This document shows positions 55,495 through 63,836 of a DNA stretch of 64,000 nucleotides, in pieces. The position numbers were made by a program, and so were the translations under genes. Source of the DNA: Helicobacteraceae bacterium (lineage in GTDB: Bacteria; Campylobacterota; Campylobacteria; Campylobacterales; Helicobacteraceae); assembly GCA_900766555.1 (NCBI GenBank), contig CAAFVR010000024.1:14777-78776 (forward strand), read 5' to 3'. The notes below the pieces were generated by a model that saw only the letters and a list, made by a program, of their open reading frames with translations, made no database searches and was not told the DNA's origin. Positions within the stretch are counted from its first letter, which is position 1; each line of letters starts with the position of its first letter.

Positions 55495-56964
55495 TTATTT
55501 TGATCTCAAATTCAAATAATAATCTATCTGATCTTTTCTCAAAATACGAATGAAATTTGTACTACCAGCTACGCCGACGGGATAGCCGGCTGTGATAATA
55601 TGCGTCAAATCATGATTTAACAATTTTGCGCCATCAAGTGCGGAAATTACTGAAGTTAATATCTTTTCCAAATTATCTTTTGGAGCCACGAGGCAGGGAT
55701 TTACACCCCAAGCTATCGTCAGTGCGCGCGCGGTTTTTACATCATGCGTTACTGCCAAAATATCCATTTTAGGCCTGTGCGCACTAATTTTTAGCGCCGA
55801 TTGTCCAGAACTTGTAATTGGTATTATAGATTCCACTTTGATGTCATGCGCTAAGCGCACCGTAGATACCGCGACTTTATCGGTCTCATCTTGCAAATCA
55901 AAATCAAATTTACCATATGGATAAAAACGCTCAGATTCCAAAATCGTGGCATTCATGGCCTCGACAACGGCAACTGGATTTATCCCAACGGCACTTTCTT
56001 CACTCAACATAACGGCATCTGTGCCATCTAGCACTGCATTTGCCACGTCGCTAATTTCAGCGCGAGTTGCATGCGCATTTTTAGCCATTGAAAACATCAT
56101 TTGTGTAGCCGTGATTACCGGTTTATTAGCGCGATTTGACTTTGAAATTATCATTTTTTGTATCGGCGGCACTTGATAATATGGCACTTCGATACCCAAA
56201 TCCCCGCGCGCCACCATGATGCCATCGCTAGCTTCTATTATTTCATCGATATGCTCAACTGCATCAAATTTCTCAATCTTGGCAAAAAGCTTCGCGCTAG
56301 ACCCAAAGCCCTGCAATATCTCGCGTGCCTTTGTCATATCGCTTGCGCTTTGCACAAAGCTAATTGCTACAAAATCCACTCCATTTTGCGCACCCCACTC
56401 CAGATCTAGCCGATCTTTTGGCGTGATAATATCAATTCCGAGCTTTGTATTTGGGAAATTCACTCCCTTATTTGAGCTCAAAATACCCTCATTTTGCACC
56501 ACAGCCACAACGCCATCGTTAATTTCTGTCACAATCGTTGAGATCATGCCATCGCAAAGATGTATGAAATCGCCCTTTTTAATCAACGCCAAAATGCCAC
56601 TTTGATTAATCGAGATGCGATATTCGCCAGGTTTTATTATAGATCCGTTACTTCTATCCTCGTGGAAATGCAATATATCGCCCTTTTTGAGCTCAAAAGG
56701 TTTTTCGATCGTGCTTACGCGGATCTTTGGACCTGCGATATCTTGCAAAATGCCAAGGCGCAAATTCAACTCAGATTCAACGGACCTAACCCGATCTAGC
56801 GTTGTTTTATGATATTCATGGCTGCCATGTGAAAAATTAAGACGAAAAACATTGACGCCGGCCAATGCAAGCGATCTTATGATCTCTTTACTATCACTAG
56901 CTGGCCCAATTGTCGCAACGATTTTCGTGCGTTTTGGGAGTGGATTTTTAGTTGGGGTCATCAT
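55495..56964 (-). CDS. pyk: Pyruvate kinase
   Basis: A 489-residue enzyme making pyruvate and ATP from phosphoenolpyruvate. It has the N-terminus TKIVATIGPASDS, FRLNFSHG near 37, the catalytic-lysine region LFAKIEKFDAVEHIDEIIEASDGIMVARGDLGIE (in parts, near 218-252), ATQMMFSM and the C-terminal allosteric domain. All catalytic residues appear intact. H. pylori is known for lacking this enzyme, so a complete pyk here gives this organism a full lower glycolytic route for the fructose-6-phosphate made from sialic acid. It lies 11 bases after nifU on the same strand. Confidence 0.95.
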   Translation of the reverse strand: MMTPTKNPLPKRTKIVATIGPASDSKEIIRSLALAGVNVFRLNFSHGSHEYHKTTLDRVRSVESELNLRLGILQDIAGPKIRVSTIEKPFELKKGDILHFHEDRSNGSIIKPGEYRISINQSGILALIKKGDFIHLCDGMISTIVTEINDGVVAVVQNEGILSSNKGVNFPNTKLGIDIITPKDRLDLEWGAQNGVDFVAISFVQSASDMTKAREILQGFGSSAKLFAKIEKFDAVEHIDEIIEASDGIMVARGDLGIEVPYYQVPPIQKMIISKSNRANKPVITATQMMFSMAKNAHATRAEISDVANAVLDGTDAVMLSEESAVGINPVAVVEAMNATILESERFYPYGKFDFDLQDETDKVAVSTVRLAHDIKVESIIPITSSGQSALKISAHRPKMDILAVTHDVKTARALTIAWGVNPCLVAPKDNLEKILTSVISALDGAKLLNHDLTHIITAGYPVGVAGSTNFIRILRKDQIDYYLNLRSK

Positions 56965-56975
56965 ACGTCCTTTAT

Positions 56976-57956
56976 TTAGATTGGTAGGACGCGGATGTGC
57001 TCATTTACTTTTTCTCTTAGGACATGCTCAATCGCATATAATGTCCCAGAAGCCGCGCTAGCGCAGCCGTTGCAAGCTCCAACATAGCGGATATAGACAT
57101 CGATGCTGCCCTCGCTAGTATCTTTGATATCCAATATTTCCATATCGCCACCATCCATATTTAACATCGGACGGATATTTTCATCAATTGCTTTATCGAT
57201 GAATTTTACTTTTTGCACCAATGTCATTTGTTTGAAATCCAAATCGCCATTGCTTTGTGCATTGACCTTATCTTTTAGATTTTCAGCTTCCATTTCAGCC
57301 CGCACATCTTTTAATATATCAACTAAATAATATTCGCGTTCTTCATGTCCGCCCGGTTTGATGCAGCTTTTACAAAAAGCGCCTGCTTTTGTGTAATTTG
57401 TGATATCTTCAACTGATTTTAGATCATTTAGTCTTATCACTTCTTTTATCGTATGTAAGCTCACGCGAGCGCATTCACAAACGATAATTTCTTCTTCGAA
57501 ATCTTGCGCATCTTTACCAAGATAAAGGCCAGCTGCTTTTTTGATAACATCATATGCCATAACAGAACAGTGCATTTTTTGCCCCGGAACCGCTGGTGTA
57601 TCTTCGTCATCGCGGAGTGCGCGCTCAACATCTAGATTGTTAATTTTTACAGCTTCTTGCACTGTCTTACCAAGACAGAGCTCGCACATCATATCCGAGC
57701 TAGCAATCGCAGTTCCACAACCAAAACTCTTGAACTTTGCTTCAACTATGCGATCTTCTTGATCTACTATCCAATAGAGCCTTACTGCATCGCCGCAAGC
57801 TTCAGCGCCGTAATCTGCGACAATTAGCTTACCATTTCTTGCTTTTGCATCATCTTCTGTTAGCACGCCAAGATGAGTTGGATTGTCCATCCTATCAGCT
57901 ACTTTTTTAGAATACGCATCCCAAAGTGCGCCACCAATTAAATTTTCTTTTGCCAT
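56976..57956 (-). CDS. nifU: Iron-sulfur cluster scaffold protein NifU
   Basis: At 326 residues it has the three-part nitrogen-fixation-type layout. An IscU-like N-domain has Cys in GAEACGDAV, SFGCGTAIA and CELCLGKT. A central 2Fe-2S domain contains CECARVSL and AFCKSCIKPGG. A C-terminal Nfu domain has VGACNGCASAASG. In Helicobacter and Campylobacter this NifU-NifS pair is the general cluster machinery, not a nitrogenase system. The start follows nifS by eight bases and pyk follows. Confidence 0.95.
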   Translation of the reverse strand: MAKENLIGGALWDAYSKKVADRMDNPTHLGVLTEDDAKARNGKLIVADYGAEACGDAVRLYWIVDQEDRIVEAKFKSFGCGTAIASSDMMCELCLGKTVQEAVKINNLDVERALRDDEDTPAVPGQKMHCSVMAYDVIKKAAGLYLGKDAQDFEEEIIVCECARVSLHTIKEVIRLNDLKSVEDITNYTKAGAFCKSCIKPGGHEEREYYLVDILKDVRAEMEAENLKDKVNAQSNGDLDFKQMTLVQKVKFIDKAIDENIRPMLNMDGGDMEILDIKDTSEGSIDVYIRYVGACNGCASAASGTLYAIEHVLREKVNEHIRVLPI

Positions 57957-57964
57957 AGTTTTCC

Positions 57965-59128
57965 TTAATATGAACTTGATATTTTGCGAAGGCGATTAAC
58001 CGCTGCTTGGAAAGCATCAATAGTATAATCGATCTCTTCTTTTGTTGTAAATCTTGATAGCGAGATACGAACCGCCGTATGCGCTAATTCTTTGTCAGCA
58101 CCAATTGCAACCATGACCGGATTTGCCTCTAGATCTTCACTAGCGCATGCAGATCCGGTTGAGCAAGCTATGCCATATTTATTTAGATCCCATAGCATAG
58201 CCTCGCCCTCGATGCCCTTTACGCTAACTAATGTTGTATTTGGTACGCGATGTTTGCGATCTCCAATTACCATTACATCTGGGATTTGCAAAATCGCATC
58301 CTCGATATAATCTCGCAACGCGCCAACTTCGCTTTTTTCATAACTCAAATAATGTGTAGCCAAACGCATAGCCTCACCCATACCAATAATGTATGGGACA
58401 TTTAATGTACCAGATCTGAGCCCGCGCATATGCTCTCCGCCATGCAAAAGAGGCGTTAGCTCATGACCTTTGCGAATATATAGCGCGCCTATGCCCTTTG
58501 GTCCATGAAATTTATGCGCAGAAAAGGACAAAAAGTCAATATTTGCGCTTTGTACATTTACTGGGATTTTGCCAATTGCCTGCACGGCATCAGTATGGAA
58601 TAACACGCCTTTTTCGCGACATATTCTGCCGATTTCTTCAACTGGGAAGATTTGGCCAGTTTCGTTATTTGCCCACATCACAGAAACTAACGCTGTTGTA
58701 GGAGTTATCGCATCGGCTACTTCTTTTGCAGTTATCGTGGCTTGCTCATTTATGGGCACATATGTTATTTTAACGCCCAAACTTTCTAAAAAGCGACAAG
58801 TCGCCGTAACAGCTGGATGCTCAACCTCAGTTGTCACGATATGATCTTTATCTCCATTTAAAATGTGATCATGATAAATACTTTTTAGCACCCAGTTATT
58901 TGATTCTGTCGCTGAAGATGTAATTATGATGTCATCTTTTTCGCTAGCATTTATGCCATCATAAAGCTTGCCTATTGCGTCATGCAGCGCTGGATGTATC
59001 TCTGTACCAAATTTATGTAGCGAATTTGGATTGCCATAATATTCGTTTAAAAATGGCTGCATCATAGCCAACACGCTTGGATCTATCATTGTTGTGGCAT
59101 TGTTGTCTAGGTAAATTCTTTTTTCCAT
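57965..59128 (-). CDS. nifS: Cysteine desulfurase NifS
   Basis: A 387-residue PLP enzyme that takes sulfur from cysteine for cluster assembly on NifU. It begins RIYLDNNATTMIDP. The PLP lysine is in SFSAHKFHGPKGIGALY near residue 202, and the persulfide Cys in STGSACASEDLEANP near 325. Length and the short Cys loop match the NifS/IscS group. A candidate Fur box lies about 28 bases upstream, in line with the iron and Fur control reported for H. pylori nifS. nifU and pyk follow on the same strand. Confidence 0.96.
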   Translation of the reverse strand: MEKRIYLDNNATTMIDPSVLAMMQPFLNEYYGNPNSLHKFGTEIHPALHDAIGKLYDGINASEKDDIIITSSATESNNWVLKSIYHDHILNGDKDHIVTTEVEHPAVTATCRFLESLGVKITYVPINEQATITAKEVADAITPTTALVSVMWANNETGQIFPVEEIGRICREKGVLFHTDAVQAIGKIPVNVQSANIDFLSFSAHKFHGPKGIGALYIRKGHELTPLLHGGEHMRGLRSGTLNVPYIIGMGEAMRLATHYLSYEKSEVGALRDYIEDAILQIPDVMVIGDRKHRVPNTTLVSVKGIEGEAMLWDLNKYGIACSTGSACASEDLEANPVMVAIGADKELAHTAVRISLSRFTTKEEIDYTIDAFQAAVNRLRKISSSY

Positions 59129-59155
59129 TGTTTTCCTTGTCAGATTTAAATAAAA

Positions 59156-59174
59156 GTAATGATAATTTTTATTA
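59156..59174 (-). promoter_or_regulatory. Candidate Fur box upstream of nifS
   Basis: AGTAATGATAATTTTTATT on the plus strand matches 14 of 19 positions of the classical GATAATGATAATCATTATC consensus, including an unbroken TAATGATAAT. It lies 28-46 bases before the nifS start. The region is AT-rich, which raises the chance of accidental similarity. Confidence 0.45.
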
Positions 59175-59262
59175 ATTTTAGGGGTATTTTATCATTTTTA
59201 GTGAAATATGAGAGACAGCTATATTGCCACGGCGCTTTTATAGCCTTGGGCTTGTATTTTTG

Positions 59263-59667
59263 TTACAACTTGTAACGATTAAAAGCTAGCACAACAGCCA
59301 CAGCAAAATCGCCATCATGCGTGATACTAAGCTCAAAATTATATGGCAAATCAGCTATTTTATGCTCTTTTAGAGCTATTTCTGGGCTTTTATTATTTTT
59401 ATTATTTTTTGAAATTTCTAAATCTTTGAAAGATAGCCTAGATCCGATCCCTGTTTTCAGCGCTTTTGAAGCTGCCTCTTTTGCAGCATAAAATCCCGCC
59501 AAACGCCTAATTTGCACACTATTATTAGAGCTATTAGAATCTAGTAGTGCAATCTCACTTTCATTTAAAATGCGCTGCAAAAATCTAGATCCGAAGTGAC
59601 TATAAAGGCGCGCTATCCGCGGTATTGAAACGATATCTATACCGATATTTGCCCCGATATTTGGCAT
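59263..59667 (-). CDS. acpS: Holo-[acyl-carrier-protein] synthase
   Basis: A 134-residue phosphopantetheinyl transferase that activates acyl carrier protein using coenzyme A. The metal-site Asp lies in IGIDIVSIPRIARL at residue 10, and the Glu in RLAGFYAAKEAASKALKTGIG near 57. The His-Asp pair typical of the end is ELSITHDGDFAVAVVLA. Its start shares one base with the fliL stop, as in H. pylori HP0808-HP0809. It is the last gene of a four-gene leftward run. Confidence 0.94.
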   Translation of the reverse strand: MPNIGANIGIDIVSIPRIARLYSHFGSRFLQRILNESEIALLDSNSSNNSVQIRRLAGFYAAKEAASKALKTGIGSRLSFKDLEISKNNKNNKSPEIALKEHKIADLPYNFELSITHDGDFAVAVVLAFNRYKL

Positions 59668-60161
59668 TATTGCACGATAAATTCTGTGAAAAAAATGTTT
59701 TTTATACTGCCATCTATTAGCACTTGATTTAAGCGCTCAATTAGCTCAGATTTTATGCGTTCTTTGCCCTTTTCTGTGGCTACTTCTTCGACGGATTTAC
59801 TAGAAATTGTTTCAATTATTTTGCTTTGCAATATTGGTATTTTTTGATCAATTTCTGGACTTAGCTTTGGATTGCTTAATTCAAGTGTTATTGAAACCTT
59901 GAGATAACTTTTATTTGTCGGCGAAATTAGATTTATCACAAATGGCGCTGGCATCGAATACAACGGTCCGATATGCACCAAAGATGCATCCTTTGTCGTT
60001 ATCGGATCAGCACTCTTTGGCTCACTTTGCATATTTGGCTCGCGGAACAAAAGTAGAATTATTAGCACAATTACAATTACAAGCGCTATGATAATTCCAA
60101 TTATCGCAAAAATCAGTCCTTTTGATCGAGCGGGCTTTGCTTCTTCATCAGCCATTTTCAA
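59667..60161 (-). CDS. fliL: Flagellar basal body-associated protein FliL
   Basis: A 164-residue inner-membrane protein with a single anchor near residues 14-38 (LIFAIIGIIIALVIVIVLII). A periplasmic domain follows, including PAPFVINLISPTNKSYLKVSITLEL near 75. The hydrophobic/polar pattern ends FFTEFIVQ, as in other FliL proteins. It supports the stator around the motor. It overlaps rsmD by four bases and acpS by one. It has no flagellar neighbours here, the same unusual company it keeps in H. pylori. Confidence 0.9.
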   Translation of the reverse strand: MKMADEEAKPARSKGLIFAIIGIIIALVIVIVLIILLLFREPNMQSEPKSADPITTKDASLVHIGPLYSMPAPFVINLISPTNKSYLKVSITLELSNPKLSPEIDQKIPILQSKIIETISSKSVEEVATEKGKERIKSELIERLNQVLIDGSIKNIFFTEFIVQ

Positions 60162-60805
60162 CCTTTATAAAATATTAGCGAGCTCTTGCCAAAAGCTCTT
60201 TTTCTTATGATACTAAATTTTTGAATCTTTAATGGGAATTCTGCGCTCGTTTTGGCCTCAAATATTATATATTTGCAACATTTCAAATCGCAATTTTGCA
60301 GCATTTTTATGCATTTTTCATATATTTTATCGTCATCATCTTTTGGAAATGGCGGATCTAGAAATAATATTAATTCCGCTCCGTTGCATTCCATGCCATC
60401 GAGCAATTTTGGCAAATAACTAATCGTATCTTCACAAAATGCCCTAATGCGCCCATCCAAATTAAATTTACCGCTCAAAATAGCAATATTTTGCTCTAAT
60501 GTTTTAAAAACTCTTGCTTCTTTTTCTATAAAAATTGCCTTTTTTGCGCCGCGCGAAAGTGCCAAAAGGCCCACTTGACCGCTCCCACCAAATGCTTCGC
60601 AAAATACAGTTTCTTGCACTTCATCTTGCAAATAATCAAATACACTATCGCGCAAAATTGCCTTGCTTGGGCGCGTATAGATCGGATCTGGCGCGTTTAA
60701 CTTCGTATTTTTAAATTCACCTGAACGCAAAAATAGGAATTTTTTAATAGCCCCTCTTGCCTTGCCTCTTAGATCCGCTTGATCGCTCTTTTTATTCTTT
60801 TTCAA
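60158..60805 (-). CDS. rsmD: 16S rRNA (guanine-N2)-methyltransferase RsmD
   Basis: A 215-residue SAM-dependent methyltransferase that modifies G966 of 16S rRNA. RPSKAILRDSVFDYLQ lies near residue 45, the SAM loop EAFGGSGQVGLLALSRGAKKAIFIEK near 70, and catalytic motif IV FLDPPFPKDD near 149. The N-terminus is Lys/Arg-rich, suiting RNA binding. It overlaps the upstream unknown gene by 14 bases and fliL by four. Confidence 0.9.
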   Translation of the reverse strand: MKKNKKSDQADLRGKARGAIKKFLFLRSGEFKNTKLNAPDPIYTRPSKAILRDSVFDYLQDEVQETVFCEAFGGSGQVGLLALSRGAKKAIFIEKEARVFKTLEQNIAILSGKFNLDGRIRAFCEDTISYLPKLLDGMECNGAELILFLDPPFPKDDDDKIYEKCIKMLQNCDLKCCKYIIFEAKTSAEFPLKIQKFSIIRKRAFGKSSLIFYKG

Positions 60806-61178
60806 AGCTTGATACCAAATTTTGGAGCTTTTTAATGCGTTCTTTTAATGATGGGTCAATACTTTTTGGCAATTGCATTGTTTTTGGCAAGGCGTCTTTG
60901 GTCCCAATATCAATTTTATGCAATGCCTGTTTGTCTAGCTTTTCATAAAAATTATTTAAATCCTCAAAGAGGCTAAAGCGCGTTATCGGGCGGGAAATAT
61001 CAGCTCTTTTGTCACAAAAACTAGATATTTTGCAAATTGGTTTTTGGTAGCTTTGGTTTGGGTCATCTAGATCTGATAGTACAAAATCGCAGGCCTCAAA
61101 TGAAGTTGCGCGATCTTTTAGGTAAAATTCAAGCGTTTTTTGCAAGAGTTTTGACTTACAGCGGATATGTATTTTCAA
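60792..61178 (-). CDS. Conserved hypothetical protein upstream of rsmD
   Basis: A 128-residue protein with mixed strands and helices and no signal peptide or membrane segment. It begins KIHIRCKSKLLQKTLEFYLKD and has an acidic patch CDFVLSDLDDP that resembles the phospho-acceptor region of a degenerate receiver domain, though that is only suggestive. The C-terminus is a Lys/Glu helix. An uncharacterised gene occupies the same place before rsmD-fliL-acpS in H. pylori (HP0811). I do not recognise a function. Confidence 0.65.
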   Translation of the reverse strand: MKIHIRCKSKLLQKTLEFYLKDRATSFEACDFVLSDLDDPNQSYQKPICKISSFCDKRADISRPITRFSLFEDLNNFYEKLDKQALHKIDIGTKDALPKTMQLPKSIDPSLKERIKKLQNLVSSFEKE

Positions 61179-61217
61179 AAAGCGCCTTTTTTGCTCAGCT
61201 CATTTTAGCGAGGTTTT

Positions 61218-61346
61218 ATGAAATATTTTAAGCCAAAGCGCCAAAATATATTATGGATTATTTTTGTCGCAGTGGCATTTTATACCTGGGGTAAAATCAG
61301 CGATAACAAGCCACAAGCGCCAACTCAACATGTTAAAAAAATCTAG
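61218..61346 (+). CDS. Small single-pass membrane protein (42 aa)
   Basis: ATG 61218 opens a 42-codon frame. It has a basic start (KYFKPKRQN), one membrane segment (ILWIIFVAVAFYTWG) and a polar tail (KISDNKPQAPTQHVKKI). AGG lies five bases before the ATG. The 3' end overlaps the start of the AI-2E family gene by 17 bases, so it is probably translated as the first cistron of that unit. The positive-inside pattern places the tail in the periplasm. No function is recognised. Confidence 0.6.
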   Translation: MKYFKPKRQNILWIIFVAVAFYTWGKISDNKPQAPTQHVKKI

Positions 61347-62424
61347 CATATCTTTCATCTTTTTAATGCTGGCAATTTTGCTAAGCTTTTTGGGCATTTT
61401 ATATCTATATCAAAGCTTTTTGCTAAATTTTTTGATAGCTTCACTTTTGTGTATCGCCACATTTGGTCTTAAAATAAAACTTCAAAATCGCCTGCATCGC
61501 TTGCTTGGCAAAAGCTTCTCAAATATCGCTGCAAGTGCGATTATAACGGGAATTTTTGCGCTATTTTTATTTGCTCCGATTACTTTTATTTTCTATCATC
61601 TTTTGGATTTCATACGTAATGATGCACATAAATTTGGTGAAATTTTAAATAATTTGCGCGATTTTGCCCTTAGTTTCATTTGGAGAATTCCATTTTTGCA
61701 AGAACAAATAGGTCAAAGTCTGCATAATATTGACATAAGCACCCTAGCTCAGAAGAGCCTTGAGCTCAGCTCATTTTTTGCCACAAAAAGTATCAATTTT
61801 GTAATTGATGGCCTTTTTATTATGACTTTTATGTTTATTTTATATTTTTATGGCAAGCAAATTTATCTATATATTTTGCGTCTTGTGCCCTTTAGTCTTA
61901 GTATTTCAAATGCCGTATTTAGCGAGGTTAGCGGCGTTTTAAAAGTGGTCCTTTTTGTATCACTTATTAACGTCATTTTGCAGGGCTTTGCCTTTTTTAT
62001 CGCAGTTTATTTTCTAGATCTGCAAAATTATATGTTACTTGGCATGATGTATGGAATTTTAAGCCTTGTGCCAGTTGTTGGTGGCGCTTTAGTTTGGCTG
62101 CCACTATCGCTTTATTTACTTTATCTAGGGCGCATTGGCGAGGCTATTTTTATAGCGCTTTATAGCATTATTTTTATAGCTTTTTTAATTGATAGCATTA
62201 TTAAGCCTTTTATCATTAAGCTTGTTACAAATCGTTTAATCGGGCATAAGCTAAGGCTTAATGAAGTCTTTATTTTCTTTGCTATTTTTGCTGGGCTTGG
62301 CGTTTTTGGCTTTTGGGGCATTATTATTGGGCCCGCTTTAAGCTCACTTTTTATAGCGCTACTTCATATTTATAAGCGAGTGTTATACAACACCAACTAT
62401 GATAGACAAAACAAGCAGACTTGA
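61330..62424 (+). CDS. AI-2E family transporter (TqsA/PerM type permease)
   Basis: About 364 residues. It has paired membrane segments at the N-terminus (near 10-60 and 75-105), a soluble helical middle (near 110-175) and four to five segments in the C-terminal half. The family block GMMYGILSLVPVVGGALVWLP is near residue 240. Members export small molecules or act as sodium-proton antiporters; the substrate here is unknown. I chose ATG 61330 (LKKSSISFIFL); the open frame extends upstream to 61264 through the small gene. Its 3' end overlaps the convergent citrate transporter by 42 bases. Confidence 0.82.
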   Translation: MLKKSSISFIFLMLAILLSFLGILYLYQSFLLNFLIASLLCIATFGLKIKLQNRLHRLLGKSFSNIAASAIITGIFALFLFAPITFIFYHLLDFIRNDAHKFGEILNNLRDFALSFIWRIPFLQEQIGQSLHNIDISTLAQKSLELSSFFATKSINFVIDGLFIMTFMFILYFYGKQIYLYILRLVPFSLSISNAVFSEVSGVLKVVLFVSLINVILQGFAFFIAVYFLDLQNYMLLGMMYGILSLVPVVGGALVWLPLSLYLLYLGRIGEAIFIALYSIIFIAFLIDSIIKPFIIKLVTNRLIGHKLRLNEVFIFFAIFAGLGVFGFWGIIIGPALSSLFIALLHIYKRVLYNTNYDRQNKQT

Positions 62425-63672
62425 AGCTAGCGCCCACATCCAAAAAAAGCTATATTTAATATGTTTACCCATCGATAATTTCGCAAGCCCAAGCCCCATC
62501 CAAAGCGCAGGCGAAAATGGCGACACAAATGTCCCAACAATTGAGCCAATCATCATAGCATAGCCCGCTTTTATCGGATCTACGCCAGCGGCATGCGTTA
62601 TTTGCTCCACAACTGGAAAAAGGCCAAAATAATAGGCATCTGTACTAAAAACGAGCTCCAAAGGCACGCCCAAAAAGCCAATAATAATATGCAACTGCGA
62701 CAAAAGCGCGTTTGGCAAAATTTTTACTAGATCTGATGCTATCGCGCTTAGCATCCCAGATTCTTTTAATACGCCTAAAAATGTGCCCGCAGCTAGAATT
62801 ATCCCAGCCATCATTATAGCCCCGCTGGCATGATCTTTGATTTTTTGCACCTGATCTTTTGGATTTGGATAATTTATTAAAAGAGCCAATGTTGTAGCTA
62901 TCATAAATGTATAGCCAGCGCTTAAAATGCCAGATACCAAAACCACGAGCGTAACTATAAAAAGCGCTAAATTGATATAGAAAATCAAAGCGGATCTAGG
63001 GCTTGCACTAACTTCATTGAAATTATCTTCTATGTCATTTATGACGCCCCGCCCTGCTTTTATGCGCGCCCTCTCATAAAAGCCCAAAAATAACGCCAAA
63101 ATAAGCGTAAGTCCAATGCCCATAATTTGCACAATTATAAGCGGCTTATAAATTTCTACCACATCAGCTGATAATACGCTAGCAATGCGCCCAGTCGGCC
63201 CGCCCCATGGGAGCATATTTACAATACCAGCACTCGTAGCAAGCAGCAAAAATAGCAAATATGGATTCATTTTTAAACGTTTATAAAGCGGCAAAAGTGG
63301 CGGCACAACTAGCAAAAATGTCGTAGCGCCAGCGCCATCAAGATGCGCTATAGTTGAAATTATTACCGTACCAAGTGCCACTAGCACGACATTTCCACGA
63401 GTTAATTTAATGACGCGATTTAATATCGGAGTAAAAAGTCCAACATCATTCATGATGCCAAAAAATAAAATTGCAAAAATAAACATTATTGCAATTTGCA
63501 TGACCTTTTTTGTGCCGGCCAAATAAAAATTCTGCAGTTCAGCAGCGCCAAAACCAGCCAAAATTGCACCAATTAAAGGCACCAAAATAAGCGCAACAAG
63601 AGGAGATGTTTTTTCAGTAATTAATAAAATTACGATAACAGAAATTATCAAAAGTCCAAAAATTACAAGCAT
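62383..63672 (-). CDS. CitMHS family citrate transporter
   Basis: A 429-residue secondary carrier with about eleven membrane segments. It has the CitM/CitN-type opening and marks HLDGAGATTFLLVVPPLLPLY near residue 110, LPWGGPTGRIASVL near 152 and the C-terminal STDAYYFGLFPVVEQI near 345. The family imports citrate complexed with a divalent metal ion, with protons. It would add citrate to the carbon sources served by this region. It is a single gene; no citrate lyase or two-component regulator is beside it. Substrate and metal preference are inferred from the family. Confidence 0.87.
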   Translation of the reverse strand: MLVIFGLLIISVIVILLITEKTSPLVALILVPLIGAILAGFGAAELQNFYLAGTKKVMQIAIMFIFAILFFGIMNDVGLFTPILNRVIKLTRGNVVLVALGTVIISTIAHLDGAGATTFLLVVPPLLPLYKRLKMNPYLLFLLLATSAGIVNMLPWGGPTGRIASVLSADVVEIYKPLIIVQIMGIGLTLILALFLGFYERARIKAGRGVINDIEDNFNEVSASPRSALIFYINLALFIVTLVVLVSGILSAGYTFMIATTLALLINYPNPKDQVQKIKDHASGAIMMAGIILAAGTFLGVLKESGMLSAIASDLVKILPNALLSQLHIIIGFLGVPLELVFSTDAYYFGLFPVVEQITHAAGVDPIKAGYAMMIGSIVGTFVSPFSPALWMGLGLAKLSMGKHIKYSFFWMWALASSLLVLSIIVGVV

Positions 63673-63801
63673 GAAATCTCCTTTGGCGCTAGCTTATCAG
63701 ATCTAGCGCGCTTTAAAGGACCGCGACAGCCAAAATGTAACAAAAATGCAAAATTTTTAACAAAATAAAACAAAAGGTAACTAATATCTGATATTTTATT
63801 T

Positions 63802-63833
63802 TAGTATATTTTTAATCTAATTCTTAAAGGGAG
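63802..63833 (+). promoter_or_regulatory. Promoter-like region and ribosome site of the phase-variable gene
   Basis: TAGTATATTTTTAAT at about 63802-63817 contains a -10-like TATATT, and AAAGGGAG at 63826-63833 lies four bases before the ATG at 63837. Both support this ATG as the real start of the broken frame that follows. Confidence 0.5.
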
Positions 63834-63836
63834 CTT

